A DNA stretch of 64,000 nucleotides from Pirellulaceae bacterium. GTDB taxonomy: Bacteria; Planctomycetota; Planctomycetia; Pirellulales; Pirellulaceae. Position numbers and translations under genes: made by a program. A model generated the notes under the pieces. The model ran no database searches and was not told where the DNA came from. It was given only the letters and a program-made list of their open reading frames with translations. Positions 8,611 through 18,162 of the stretch are shown here, piece after piece. Each line of letters opens with the position of its first letter. The first letter of the stretch is position 1. The stretch covers positions 124,001 through 188,000 of the forward strand of contig BPJV01000006.1 of NCBI GenBank assembly GCA_026004795.1, in the 5' to 3' direction.

Positions 8611-10077
8611 ATGTCGAGTCTGCGTCGCGCAGTTGCAGTCCTCGGGGCGGTCTCTTTTGTGGGCACCGCAACGCAGGTTGCAAAGGGCAAAATAGGCGCC
8701 CTGCTGCTTGGAGCTGCCGGGGTCGGCGTTCTCAATCAACTCACCACGGTTTACAGCATACTGTTTATCGTCGCCGGTTTAGGTTTCTTTAACGGCATGA
8801 TCCACCGGATCACGATTGCGATTGAGAACGGCGATAGCACAATGGTGCGCGAACAGATTAACAGTGTTTTGCTTTTTCTTTGCGTCACCTCTTTGCTCGT
8901 CGTCGCCGGCTGCTTTGCGACCGCGGATCTGATCTCCGACTTGCTATTTGCTGACGGCGGCGAGCGGGCTGCCTATGTCAGAGCGGTGGTCTTGGCTGTG
9001 CCAATCGCCGTCCTGCAGCGTGTCTTCCGCGCCTATCTGAGCGCTAAGCGAGATTTGAAGGCTCTCGCCCGAGCTCAGACCGCTGCCGACGTTAGCAGCG
9101 TCTTACTGTTCGCTGTGGGCGTATCGATCTTTGGAATTTGGGGGGCGGTGTGCGCGTTTGTCAGCATGCATGCCCTGCTGCTAATGGGCATGGCGACGTA
9201 TTCGGTGCGTAGCGGAGGCGTGGGCTTGGTAATTCCGCGGCTTGCCTGGTTCAGATGGCGAGAAATTGCGCCCAATTTCGGATATGGTGTTAACGCACTT
9301 ATCGCGACAGCAGCCGCGTCAGGGGTCGCGATTATTATCGGTCGTCTAATCATTGCCCATTATGGACTCGCTGCGGCAGGGATCTTTGCCGTCGCTTCCA
9401 AGGTGGCAACCGTGTATTTAGGTGCATTGTATTCCGCAGCCAGCAGCTATTACTTTCCTACTCTGATTCGCGCGGTAACGCGTGAGCGATTGGAGGCCGA
9501 CGCCAATGCAGCTGTCGCTTTATATATGACAATCCTGCCGCTCGCAATGCTGTGCCTGATCGCGCTCGGTGACATCCTGATCCCGCTGCTTTTTAGCGAG
9601 GAGTTCCGCCCGGCTGTGATGGTGATGGCCGGTTTACTGTTGGGGGATATCTTCCGCGTGACCAGCGAGACTATCGGACTAACGATGCTTGCACGTCAGC
9701 ACCTGACGACCTGTACAATGCTTTACCTGCTCTATAGCGCCGGATTCGTCCTTTTATCGTGGTGGTTATTACCGGAACACGGGTTGCTAGGCGTGGCATA
9801 CGCATATCTTGTGATGCGCGCACTGGATTTCGTCCTCATTCTACTGGCGTGCCGCATGACGTTAGACATTGGCTTGACTTCGCACGGAATGAAGCCACTT
9901 GCGCTCGCATTCTTTGTCGTCGCCCCGATGGTTGTGGCGGAGATCCTACAAGCCAGCCAGATGAGTAAAATCATACTTGCGGGCGCACTTAGTCTATGCT
10001 GGGTTGCACTAGGATGGAATCTGCCGGAACAGTTGCGCATCCGTCAGATGTTGATTCGCAGATTGGCGTCTCAATGA
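8611..10077 (+). CDS. Wzx-type polysaccharide flippase
   Basis: A 488-residue, highly hydrophobic protein with about a dozen or more predicted membrane helices from end to end. It starts LRRAVAVLGAVSFVGTATQV and is followed by a repeated alternation of hydrophobic segments and short Arg/Lys loops. It looks like an O-antigen flippase of the MOP/MVF superfamily, which moves undecaprenyl-linked repeat units across the inner membrane. It sits 4 bp after the acetyltransferase and its stop overlaps the next glycosyltransferase start (ATGA). Pairing with the EpsG-like polymerase at 15929 points to a Wzx/Wzy-dependent pathway. Confidence 0.87.
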   Translation: MSSLRRAVAVLGAVSFVGTATQVAKGKIGALLLGAAGVGVLNQLTTVYSILFIVAGLGFFNGMIHRITIAIENGDSTMVREQINSVLLFLCVTSLLVVAGCFATADLISDLLFADGGERAAYVRAVVLAVPIAVLQRVFRAYLSAKRDLKALARAQTAADVSSVLLFAVGVSIFGIWGAVCAFVSMHALLLMGMATYSVRSGGVGLVIPRLAWFRWREIAPNFGYGVNALIATAAASGVAIIIGRLIIAHYGLAAAGIFAVASKVATVYLGALYSAASSYYFPTLIRAVTRERLEADANAAVALYMTILPLAMLCLIALGDILIPLLFSEEFRPAVMVMAGLLLGDIFRVTSETIGLTMLARQHLTTCTMLYLLYSAGFVLLSWWLLPEHGLLGVAYAYLVMRALDFVLILLACRMTLDIGLTSHGMKPLALAFFVVAPMVVAEILQASQMSKIILAGALSLCWVALGWNLPEQLRIRQMLIRRLASQ

Positions 10078-11006
10078 CCTCACCACTAGTATCAACCATC
10101 ATCCCTTCATTCAACCATGCTCAATATATCGAGCAGGCGATGCAGAGCGTGCTCGACCAAGACTACCCGAACATCGAACTGATCGTCGTGGACGACGGAT
10201 CGACCGATAACAGCCACGAGGTGATTTCCAACTTTGCCAAGAGGCACCCGCAAGTCAGAATCATGTTGAACGACCAAAACCGGGGCCAGTCAGCGGTGTT
10301 GAACCAGGCGCTCGTTCAGGCGAGGGGTGAATTCGTTCAGTTCCTGCCGTCAGACGACTGGTACTTGCCAAATAAAACGCGAATTCAGATTGAAAAATTC
10401 CTGTCGTTGCCGCCAAATTTCGGCGTCGTATACGGACGCGGGTATCGATTCTTCGAGGATAGTGGCAAGATGGTCGATTGGGCCAAAACACCGATGTTTC
10501 GGGGGGATGTGCTTCGTCCACTCATCGAACGAGGAAACTTCGTCTATCCCGTGACTCCTATGTTTCGCCGAGAATGCTTCCTTCGTGAGCCGTTCGATGA
10601 AACTTATCGGGCCGAGGGTGAAGCAATCTTTCCGCGCCTCGCAAAGCATTATTTTTTTGATTACGTTGATGCTCACGTGGGGGTCATGCGCGAGCATACT
10701 TATAACATTGGGAAAGATGCAGAGGTAATGTATCACGAAATCAATCGTTATCTTGATCGCGTATTCGCTGATCCGGAGTTGCCCCCCGACATAAAGGCGT
10801 GCGAATCGATCGTGCGGGCACGTCACTACCGCACGAAAGGTCTCCAGCTGATCCGTGGCGGGCGAAATCGTCGACTGGGCCGCGAAAGTCTTATCAATGC
10901 AATTGCTCATAGCCCAAGATTGGCTGTAGATCCAAAGCTGCTTATCGGAATCGCCGTCAGCTTTGTACCGGAATGGCGGGGACAACAAAAAGGGGCCACA
11001 ACGTGA
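10074..11006 (+). CDS. Family 2 glycosyltransferase
   Basis: A 310-residue GT-A fold enzyme. It has VSTIIPSFNHAQYIEQAMQS at the N-terminus, ELIVVDDGSTDNS near residue 40, NRGQSAVLNQAL near 71, and QFLPSDDWYLP near 93, where the DDW supplies the metal-binding acidic residues. The C-terminal third is helical and specific to this subgroup. ATG 10074 overlaps the flippase stop; the longer frame from 9996 lies inside the flippase and is rejected. The donor sugar cannot be inferred. Confidence 0.92.
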   Translation: MTSPLVSTIIPSFNHAQYIEQAMQSVLDQDYPNIELIVVDDGSTDNSHEVISNFAKRHPQVRIMLNDQNRGQSAVLNQALVQARGEFVQFLPSDDWYLPNKTRIQIEKFLSLPPNFGVVYGRGYRFFEDSGKMVDWAKTPMFRGDVLRPLIERGNFVYPVTPMFRRECFLREPFDETYRAEGEAIFPRLAKHYFFDYVDAHVGVMREHTYNIGKDAEVMYHEINRYLDRVFADPELPPDIKACESIVRARHYRTKGLQLIRGGRNRRLGRESLINAIAHSPRLAVDPKLLIGIAVSFVPEWRGQQKGATT

Positions 11007-11938
11007 GAGTGCGATATCGACTTGCTCGAGCAATCGGCCATATCCAAGGCCTGCGTCTTGGGCTCCGGCGGCGAGCCGTCAAATGGTTGGCACCACCAAC
11101 GAAGATAGAACCGGTACCGTTCGAAACCACGTTTCTTGGAGGAATTTATCGTGGCGATATCGCGAACATGCAGGAATGGCATGTCTATTTCTTTGGTGGA
11201 TACGAGCTCAAGGAGCTAGCCCTAATCGCTGACCTCCTCACCTGCATGGAACGGCCAGTCGCAGTGGACGTCGGTGCTAACCTTGGCGGGCACACTCTCG
11301 TGATGGCTCGGTTTGCAGCAGAGGTGCATAGCTTCGAACCTTATCCACAGTTCGCGGACCGGATCGAGGAACAGCTACGATTGAATAATTACGACCATGT
11401 CCACGTTCACCGTTTGGGCTTGAGCGATAGGAACGAGAAACTTCCATATTTCTTCGATTTGGCATCGCGCAACCAAGGGATTGGATCTTTCATCGAGACA
11501 CACAACGATGGCAGACCAGTCGCAACGCTCGAGGTTGTCCGCGCTGACGATTACTTGGCCGATAGGCTGCCAAGATTAGATTTCCTGAAAATCGATATCG
11601 AGGGTTCTGAGGGGCCGGCACTTGCGGGAATGAAGACCATATTGACTCGGACCAATCCGATTATCATGATGGAAGTTACAGAAACGAGTAACGCGCAGCT
11701 AGAGCGACTCGGCGGGCTCCAAAGGCTTATTCCGTTCGCATTCAAGCTCTACAGGATTGATAATCCACACTATGTGGTCGGTTTGATTCAAACTAAGAAG
11801 TATCGCTTGGTGCCAATTCGTACAGTAGAGGCGAGGGCCCATAGCTACAATATCCTACTCGTTCCAGATTCTCGTTGCGAAATTGTAACGAGATCGCTCC
11901 CCAATCAAGGGAAAGCGACGGAGCTCGCCGAAGGATGA
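11003..11938 (+). CDS. FkbM family SAM-dependent methyltransferase
   Basis: About 311 residues. The SAM-binding core VAVDVGANLGGHTLVM is followed by FEPYPQFADRIEEQ. The FkbM signature LDFLKIDIEGSEGPAL lies further on. FkbM enzymes O-methylate sugars and other small molecules, and here probably a hydroxyl of the polysaccharide. GTG 11003 overlaps the previous TGA (GTGA) and is preferred; ATG 10973 would lie inside the glycosyltransferase. The stop overlaps the next ATG in the same manner. Confidence 0.88.
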   Translation: MRVRYRLARAIGHIQGLRLGLRRRAVKWLAPPTKIEPVPFETTFLGGIYRGDIANMQEWHVYFFGGYELKELALIADLLTCMERPVAVDVGANLGGHTLVMARFAAEVHSFEPYPQFADRIEEQLRLNNYDHVHVHRLGLSDRNEKLPYFFDLASRNQGIGSFIETHNDGRPVATLEVVRADDYLADRLPRLDFLKIDIEGSEGPALAGMKTILTRTNPIIMMEVTETSNAQLERLGGLQRLIPFAFKLYRIDNPHYVVGLIQTKKYRLVPIRTVEARAHSYNILLVPDSRCEIVTRSLPNQGKATELAEG

Positions 11939-12549
11939 GAGCCTTATTGCTACGCACTCTCTGTCGTATTGGATCTCGTGTAGCCAATGTCTACCGCCAG
12001 TCGTTCCTGCGTGCCGCGTACCCAAACATACACATTGAAGAGGGCGTATCCATCGGGCGGGCCTGTCGCATCAGAGCAAGCGACGGAGGAATCCTTACCC
12101 TTGGCGCCCATACAGCTATTGACCCAGGATGTGAGATTACTGCAAAAGCTGGCCAGCTAAAGATCGGATGCAACAGCTTTATTGGAAGGGGTAGTGTTAT
12201 CGTGTGCCGCGCAGCTATCACAATTGGTGAACATGCTCTAATTGCAGAGTATGTCACCATTCGTGATCAAGATCACCGATGCGCTGCCGGCAGACCAAGA
12301 AGCGAAGGCGGGTTTGAGACGTCCCCTATCATTATCGGTAACAACGTGTGGATCGGCGCGAAAGCCACGATCACACGGGGCGTAGTCATTGGAAGCGGGT
12401 CAATCATTGGTGCGGGCGCTGTGGTTACACGTGATTTACCCGACAACGTGGTCGCAGTGGGCGTTCCCGCGCGGGTAGTACGGCAAATCGAAACTTTGTC
12501 TATCGAAGATTGCATTGGGCCGACTACGAATCCAAATTCTTCTCCCTGA
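11935..12549 (+). CDS. Hexapeptide-repeat acyltransferase (WcaF/maltose O-acetyltransferase-like)
   Basis: 204 residues. An N-terminal helix is followed by imperfect hexapeptide repeats (ISIGRA-, IGCNSFIGRGS-, IGEHALIAEYVTI-type), a catalytic-loop DQDHRCA, and the terminal coil IIIGNNVWIGAKATITRGVVIGSGS with AVGVPARVVR. Such enzymes O-acetylate sugars from acetyl-CoA. The start at ATG 11935 overlaps the FkbM stop; the longer frame from 11875 runs inside that gene. It is the third probable acyltransferase of the locus after 4746 and 8115, besides the amino-sugar enzyme at 6093. Confidence 0.87.
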   Translation: MRALLLRTLCRIGSRVANVYRQSFLRAAYPNIHIEEGVSIGRACRIRASDGGILTLGAHTAIDPGCEITAKAGQLKIGCNSFIGRGSVIVCRAAITIGEHALIAEYVTIRDQDHRCAAGRPRSEGGFETSPIIIGNNVWIGAKATITRGVVIGSGSIIGAGAVVTRDLPDNVVAVGVPARVVRQIETLSIEDCIGPTTNPNSSP

Positions 12550-13618
12550 CCTTCGCGCTGGCGGTGCAGAGCTTGTGCATATGGATCTTGCACGAGAGTT
12601 TGCACAGCAAGGGCACGAGGTGCGATTTTTGCTCCGACGGACACGCGGTGAATTGTTAAGCGAGGCCCAGCGCAGGTTTCAGATCGTCGACTTGGGCGCT
12701 CCGCGCGTCCGCAACGTGTTCATCCCGCTGGTGCGTCACTTGTATCGGGATCGCCCAGATGTGCTTCTTGCACCGATGTGGCCGCTGTCAGTGATTGCTC
12801 CACTCGCAGCGCGACTAGCCGTGCGCGAAATCAAGGTTTTGACCTCCGAACATGGCGTGATCTCCAGGCAGTATGCGCCGCGGGGCAAAATTCATCGCGT
12901 ATTCCTGCGGGCTTCCGCCGCGATGGGCTATCGTCTGGCCCATGCGCTTGTCGGTGTGTCATCTGGCGTTGCACGAGATATGGCCAGGCTCGCCTTCTTG
13001 CCCGAAACCTCGGTTCATGTTATCCACAATCCGGTACGGGGCGCGGGGGACAAACAAATGCCGGACACGTCGATTGCTGAAACGCTGTGGGGAATACGGG
13101 CCGGAAAGCGAGTCTTGACGGTTGGTCGATTCAAACCAGTGAAGAACCAAGCACTCCTTCTTCGCGCCTTCGCTCGGCTTGCTCGTGAAACTCCTGCAAC
13201 GTTGATGCTGGTAGGCTCAGGAGAATTGGAGGGCGATCTGCGCCGTCTCGCTTCTCGCCTGGGAGTCAGTGACCGGGTGATTTTTGCGGGCTTCCAGCCT
13301 GATCCGTCACCGTTTTATGCTAGTACCGATCTGTTCGTGTTGAGTTCGAATGCAGAGGGCCTCGGAAATGTCGTGGTGGAAGCCTTGGCTCATGGGACTC
13401 CGGTCGTTTCCACCAACTGCCCGTATGGTCCTTCCGAGATCCTAGAGAACGGCCGTTGGGGGAGGCTGGTTCCGGTGGGTGACGAGCAAGCGTTGGCCCA
13501 AGCGATGCATGAAGCCCTTCACGATCCGCCAGACCCTACGGCGTTGCGCCGGCGCGCGGCCGACTTCGCTCCCGAAATTGCCGCCAAGAGGTATCTGGAG
13601 GTTCTCGGCCTGACATGA
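12515..13618 (+). CDS. Family 4 glycosyltransferase
   Basis: 367 residues, GT-B fold. The N-terminal domain starts with IQILLPDLRAGGAELVHMDLA, a typical acceptor-side glycine loop. The C-terminal donor domain has VLTVGRFKPVKNQALLLRAF, LVGSGELEGDLRRL, FAGFQPDPSPFYASTDLFVLSS and the EGLGNVVVEALAHG nucleotide-sugar signature. The only sensible start is TTG 12515, which overlaps the previous gene by 35 bp. The stop overlaps the next gene (ATGA). Confidence 0.92.
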   Translation: MGRLRIQILLPDLRAGGAELVHMDLAREFAQQGHEVRFLLRRTRGELLSEAQRRFQIVDLGAPRVRNVFIPLVRHLYRDRPDVLLAPMWPLSVIAPLAARLAVREIKVLTSEHGVISRQYAPRGKIHRVFLRASAAMGYRLAHALVGVSSGVARDMARLAFLPETSVHVIHNPVRGAGDKQMPDTSIAETLWGIRAGKRVLTVGRFKPVKNQALLLRAFARLARETPATLMLVGSGELEGDLRRLASRLGVSDRVIFAGFQPDPSPFYASTDLFVLSSNAEGLGNVVVEALAHGTPVVSTNCPYGPSEILENGRWGRLVPVGDEQALAQAMHEALHDPPDPTALRRRAADFAPEIAAKRYLEVLGLT

Positions 13619-14802
13619 CCTCTATTGTCTACTTGACACGCAACGGACTGCTAGAGCCCCTCGGGCAGAGTCAGGTGCTGGCCTATCTGCGGGGCCTATC
13701 GCGGGACTATCGGATCACGCTCATCACTTACGAGAAGGACGAGGACCGGGCCGATGCTGCCCGCATGGCCCGTGCACAAGCGGAGTGCGAGGCGCTCGGC
13801 ATTCGCTGGCTACCCCAACGTTTCCGGCCGCGGCCGAAGCTGGTTGCGCCTGCCTTGTCCATGCTGCGCATGATCTGGCTCGTGCTGCGCGAGGTGCGGC
13901 GACGCAACATCCAGCTTGTCCACGCGCGCTCCTACCTCCCGGCCGCCGTCGCATGGGTGGTGTGGAAACTCACGCGGGTTCCGTTCATCTTCGACATGAG
14001 GGCGCTTTGGCCGGAAGAATTGATCACGGCCGGCCGGCTCAGGCGAGGCTCGATCGTTCACCGCGGGATCGCAGCCGCTGAACGCAAGTGCCTGCGCGAC
14101 GCCGCGGCGGTTGTTTCCCTGACCCATGCCGCAGTGGATCACCTGCGAAAGGTTTACCCCGATGAGCTGGCCGATCAACGCATCGTGGTGATTCCGACAT
14201 GTGCTGACCTTGATCGTTTTGTTCCAGCCAAGATCCGACCGGACGCGTTGGTGATTGGCTGCATGGGAACCCTGTTGAGCGGCTGGTTCCGCATCGACTG
14301 GCTGGCGGCCTTCTTGCGGGAGGCGGCCCGGCGGCATTCGGAGGCGCGTTTTGTTATCACCACGCGGGATGATCCGGCCCGCGTCCGCGAGGCGCTTGGT
14401 CTCGAGTCGGAAATCATGGAGCGTGTGGAGATTGGGGCGGCGACGAGCGAGGAAGTGCCAGCGATCCTGCAGCAGCAAACCACATCAGTGATGTTCTTTG
14501 CTCAGGGTCTGGCCAAGCTGGGCAGTAGCCCCACCCGCATGGGCGAGGTTCTAGGCTGCGGCATTCCGGTCGTCGCCAACGAGGGGGTCGGCGACGTGGC
14601 CCGGATCATCACGACACACAACGTCGGTGTGTTGGTACGGTCGGGGGCTAGTGACGAGATGTCTGAAGCGTGGAGCAGTCTGATGCGACTGCTGGAGGAC
14701 CCTCAATTGGCCTTCCGATGTCGTGCGGCCGCCGAGAAAGTATTCTCTTTAGATTACGGCACGGAGGCTTACAAGCAACTGTATCGATCCGTCCTCGCGT
14801 GA
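13615..14802 (+). CDS. Family 4 glycosyltransferase
   Basis: 395 residues, GT-B fold. N-terminal SIVYLTRNGLLEPLGQSQVL with the GLLEPLGQSQ acceptor loop, and IQLVHARSYLPAAVAW; the donor domain has LVIGCMGTLLSGWFRIDWL and a late RMGEVLGCGIPVVANEGVGD signature in place of the common EGxPxxxxE form. GC and codon use look richer in GC than in the genes that follow. ATG 13615 overlaps the upstream stop; GTG 14799 of the next gene overlaps its own stop. Confidence 0.9.
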   Translation: MTSIVYLTRNGLLEPLGQSQVLAYLRGLSRDYRITLITYEKDEDRADAARMARAQAECEALGIRWLPQRFRPRPKLVAPALSMLRMIWLVLREVRRRNIQLVHARSYLPAAVAWVVWKLTRVPFIFDMRALWPEELITAGRLRRGSIVHRGIAAAERKCLRDAAAVVSLTHAAVDHLRKVYPDELADQRIVVIPTCADLDRFVPAKIRPDALVIGCMGTLLSGWFRIDWLAAFLREAARRHSEARFVITTRDDPARVREALGLESEIMERVEIGAATSEEVPAILQQQTTSVMFFAQGLAKLGSSPTRMGEVLGCGIPVVANEGVGDVARIITTHNVGVLVRSGASDEMSEAWSSLMRLLEDPQLAFRCRAAAEKVFSLDYGTEAYKQLYRSVLA

Positions 14803-15929
14803 AACGACAGACTTCAACCATCAAAATGGAACGTCCGCTCCGTGTGCTTTTCTTGACACGCTATCCTGAACTGGGTGCCAGTAGTCGTTACCGCGTATAC
14901 CAATATCTCCCCTACTTGGAGAAGCACGGGATAGAGTCTGAGGTGCAAAGCTTCATGGATGATGATTTGTATCGTCTAGCTTTTTCGCATGGCCAGACGC
15001 TCAAGAAACTCGTCGCCACCGCACGAGCCACCATCCGACGCACCGCGAAAATCGCCGCGGCACAGGCGTACGATGTCATCGTGATGCAACGCGAATTACT
15101 ACCGTTCGGCCCTCCGATACTGGAACGTTCGATAAAGCATCGTAAGACACCGTTAGTATTCGACTACGACGACGCCTTGTTCATCGCGAAGCCAAGTAGA
15201 TTCAATCCCATTGCCACCGCGTTGCGCTCGCCCCGAAAAATTCGCACAATTTTTCGCATCAGTGACTTGGTGTTGGCTGGCAACGACTGGTTGCGCGATC
15301 AAGCACGGCGATACGGGGCGAACGCGATTACACTAGAAGTTGCTGAGAATACCAGCCGTTTTTTACCGAGGTCGAGGCGCAGCGGAGATGCGCCAGTGAC
15401 GATTGGGTGGTTAGGTTCACCGTCGACAGTGAAATACCTAAATCTAGTTGCCCCTGTGTTGCGTCAGCTGGCGGCTGATTTTCCGCAACTGCGCTTCATT
15501 CAGATGGGCGGCGGTGACTTTACGATGCATGGGGTGCCGTGGGAATCGAGAGAATGGAGTCTCGGCAGCGAAGTTGAGGCGCTGCATGAGTTTGATATCG
15601 GACTGATGCCCCTGCCAGACGAAGAATGGGCGCTGGGCAAATCTGGTGGAAAGGCTAGAACCTACATGGCCGCTGGCGTCGTTCCGGTTTGTAGTGCGCT
15701 TGGTTACAATCTGCAGTTGATTCAACACGGTAAAACCGGTTTCTTGTGTACAACTCTCAATCAGTGGAAGCAAACACTCAATGAGCTGATAGCCAACGCA
15801 GAACTTAGGCACAACATAGGACAACAGGCGCAACAAGAAGTGAAACATCGATTTGCGCCAGAGACCATTGCGGGCGAGCTCGCGCGCGCTCTAAGATCCG
15901 TTGCGAAATTGCCACAAGAATCAAACTGA
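14799..15929 (+). CDS. Glycosyltransferase (GT4-like)
   Basis: About 376 residues. It begins LRVLFLTRYPELGASSRYRV, a form typical of polysaccharide-locus GT-B enzymes; the first domain ends near LVFDYDDALF. The second domain has TIGWLGSPSTVKYL, IGLMPLPDEEWALGKSGGKA and YMAAGVVPVCSALG. GTG 14799 overlaps the previous TGA; ATG 14826 (MERPLRV) is the alternative and matches family starts better. The stop overlaps the polymerase start (TGATG). Confidence 0.9.
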   Translation: MKRQTSTIKMERPLRVLFLTRYPELGASSRYRVYQYLPYLEKHGIESEVQSFMDDDLYRLAFSHGQTLKKLVATARATIRRTAKIAAAQAYDVIVMQRELLPFGPPILERSIKHRKTPLVFDYDDALFIAKPSRFNPIATALRSPRKIRTIFRISDLVLAGNDWLRDQARRYGANAITLEVAENTSRFLPRSRRSGDAPVTIGWLGSPSTVKYLNLVAPVLRQLAADFPQLRFIQMGGGDFTMHGVPWESREWSLGSEVEALHEFDIGLMPLPDEEWALGKSGGKARTYMAAGVVPVCSALGYNLQLIQHGKTGFLCTTLNQWKQTLNELIANAELRHNIGQQAQQEVKHRFAPETIAGELARALRSVAKLPQESN

Positions 15930-16978
15930 TGTGGATCTACCTCTTGCTGTACTTTTCTTTGGCTGCCAGTGCCTTGTTAGCTCGGACCAAAAGAGCTGTC
16001 ACAACATCGCTCTGGTTCTGGGGCACTGTTCTTGCTTTGTTTGCTGGTACGAGAGACGCGGTAGGTTGCGATTATATTGGATATAAGCTTCGCTTCGATA
16101 ATTTATACGACCACGAAACCTGGCAATCGATACTCACGCATGCTGAGCCCGGATTTCATGCGTTGAACTTTGCAGTGATTCAGCTAGGAGGAAGCTACCA
16201 TACATTAATCTTCATCGTTTCCGTATTCTACGTTTTCTGCCTCATTCAGTTTTCGAAAATCCATGACCGACCTCTCGACGTGGTAGCCCTGATGTTTCCC
16301 ATCATGTTTGTGCAACTTGGAATGTCGGGAATGCGTCAAGCAATGGCTGTTGGATTTCTAATGTTGGCGATGATCTGCTTTGTTAGAAAGCGAGTTATAT
16401 GGACCGCGCTATGGATCTTGTGCGGCTCCCTTTTCCATGCATCCGCGATTATCTTCCTTCCCCTTGCAGTGCTCGCCAAAAGAGAGTTTTCAATGGTGCG
16501 GATGATAGGAGCCCTGGTCGTCCTGGGACCAATTTCAGGATACTTATTAGGAGACCGCCTGGAACTTTATCAGGCTCGTTACATTTATCAAGAGTTCGGC
16601 GAAAACTCGTCCGCCGGCGCATGGTATCGGTATGCAATAGCTGTTATTCCTTTTATTGCTTTCGAAATGAGAAAGCAAGCCATAAAGCACATTTACCCGC
16701 AGATATTTTCACTGTTGCGTGTTTTCTCGCTGATTGCCTTCACCATGCCAATCGCAGGGTTGGTATCATCGGTGGCCTTGCATAGACTCGGATTCTATGT
16801 CCTGCCAGTCAGCATTCTAGCTTTAGTATCCGTGGGTCGAGTCGGTTTCACTGATAGCAGCGCCACCGCTTCTAGGCATCTGGCATTCTTCGCTTACGGC
16901 ATTTATCTCTTCGTTTGGTTTTCCTATTCAAGACACGCGGCCGTGGGCTACATTCCGTATAGGACTTGGCTGTTTTGA
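15929..16978 (+). CDS. EpsG-family polysaccharide polymerase (Wzy-like)
   Basis: A 349-residue polytopic membrane protein with about ten hydrophobic segments. After two N-terminal helices it has AGTRDAVGCDYIGYKLRFDN, the EpsG hallmark (R..vG.Dy..Y), and later MSGMRQAMAVGFLMLA, LCGSLFHASAIIFLP and SVALHRLGFYVLP. EpsG/Wzy proteins join lipid-linked repeat units on the periplasmic side. Together with the flippase at 8611 it indicates Wzx/Wzy-type assembly. The segment from here to 19046 is visibly richer in A+T than the rfb genes, which suggests horizontal acquisition. Confidence 0.87.
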   Translation: MWIYLLLYFSLAASALLARTKRAVTTSLWFWGTVLALFAGTRDAVGCDYIGYKLRFDNLYDHETWQSILTHAEPGFHALNFAVIQLGGSYHTLIFIVSVFYVFCLIQFSKIHDRPLDVVALMFPIMFVQLGMSGMRQAMAVGFLMLAMICFVRKRVIWTALWILCGSLFHASAIIFLPLAVLAKREFSMVRMIGALVVLGPISGYLLGDRLELYQARYIYQEFGENSSAGAWYRYAIAVIPFIAFEMRKQAIKHIYPQIFSLLRVFSLIAFTMPIAGLVSSVALHRLGFYVLPVSILALVSVGRVGFTDSSATASRHLAFFAYGIYLFVWFSYSRHAAVGYIPYRTWLF

Positions 16979-16986
16979 CCAATTCC

Positions 16987-18162
16987 ATGCCATTTGCAAT
17001 TGTCCTAGGCTCCTCTCCCACGGGGCTTTATGCCCTGCGTGAGTTGTCCAAAAGTGGCTTCCGCACCGCTTTGGGCGACCGGGAGCGTGGTTGCGCTTGG
17101 TATTCGAGATTGATCACTGGTGGCCGGTACTGTGGAAGTGTAGAAGACGTTTGCGATTGGGCATTGAGGTGTGCGGATCGCCAAACTGGCAAGGCAATAC
17201 TGATACCAACCAGTGATATATTTATTGAGGCTGCAATAAATCGGTTTCAAGAATTATCATCCCAAATCGCCCTTTTTAGTTGTTACAAACAGCTTGGACG
17301 TTCCCTTTTGGACAAGTATCACTTCTACGAATTATGCCAACAGCACGGAATCGAATCTCCAAGAGTGTGGCGTGCGGACAGTCCAAATGAACTCGAAGAA
17401 ATCGCACGATTCATTAGCTTTCCTTGCATTCTGAAACCACAGCTAATCCATCGTGCACGCTCCCTACTTTCGGGAAAAAAAGTTTTAATAGTGCGAAGCG
17501 CGCTCGAGATGCGGAATCTTCTGGCAACCATGCCGGAAGACTCCGGTGGTTGGCTGATTCAAGAAATCATTCCCGGACCCGAGTCTGAAATTACACTGGT
17601 AGCTGCCGCATTTGGACACGATGGAGCTCCGCTACAAGTATTCTCAGCACGTAAACTGCGACAGTATCCGGCTGGATTCGGTTCCGCGTCCCTGGTGCTT
17701 TCCAAACCTTGCCACGAATCAGAAAATATTGCCGTCAGCTTCTTGCGCGACATTGAGTTTCGCGGTGTGTGCGGCGTGGAATTTAAGCGTGATCCGCGAG
17801 ATGGGCGATTAAAGATCATAGAGATTAATCCACGGCCCACGCTGTGGTTTCAGATTACTCATGATTGCGGGTACCGAATTCTTGCTTCGGCATGTCGCAA
17901 TCTCTTAGGTCTCGAATCAGCGACTCCGCAGATTCGCAAAGAACCGATCGTTTGGCGATACCTTTTGAAAGACATCGCCTCACAGCATTTTTATCGCAGA
18001 TTTCCCGAAGCGTTGCCGTTCAGCGCCCCCAACCTATCGGCTGTGGAAGGTGCCCCTGTTCGATCTAGACCTGTTTTTCAGTGGAGCGACCCGCTGCCTT
18101 CGTTGGTCGAACCAGTAGGTTTTCTAAGAAAGGCTGTAAGCAGATGGTCTCGCGTGTCGTGA
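16987..18162 (+). CDS. ATP-grasp ligase in the polysaccharide locus
   Basis: About 391 residues. It has an N-terminal preATP-grasp Rossmann-like start (FAIVLGSSPTGLYALREL), DKYHFYELCQQHGIESP before the ATP-grasp domain, FPCILKPQL with the ATP-binding Lys, LIQEIIPGPESEI, GVCGVEFKRD and the metal-binding LKIIEINPRPTLW. This is the carboxylate-amine ligase fold. Next to a YdjC-type deacetylase and a nucleotide-sugar 6-dehydrogenase it could amidate a uronic acid or attach an amino acid to an amino sugar; that is inference. ATG 16987 is chosen; TTG 16966 would overlap the polymerase. Confidence 0.8.
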   Translation: MPFAIVLGSSPTGLYALRELSKSGFRTALGDRERGCAWYSRLITGGRYCGSVEDVCDWALRCADRQTGKAILIPTSDIFIEAAINRFQELSSQIALFSCYKQLGRSLLDKYHFYELCQQHGIESPRVWRADSPNELEEIARFISFPCILKPQLIHRARSLLSGKKVLIVRSALEMRNLLATMPEDSGGWLIQEIIPGPESEITLVAAAFGHDGAPLQVFSARKLRQYPAGFGSASLVLSKPCHESENIAVSFLRDIEFRGVCGVEFKRDPRDGRLKIIEINPRPTLWFQITHDCGYRILASACRNLLGLESATPQIRKEPIVWRYLLKDIASQHFYRRFPEALPFSAPNLSAVEGAPVRSRPVFQWSDPLPSLVEPVGFLRKAVSRWSRVS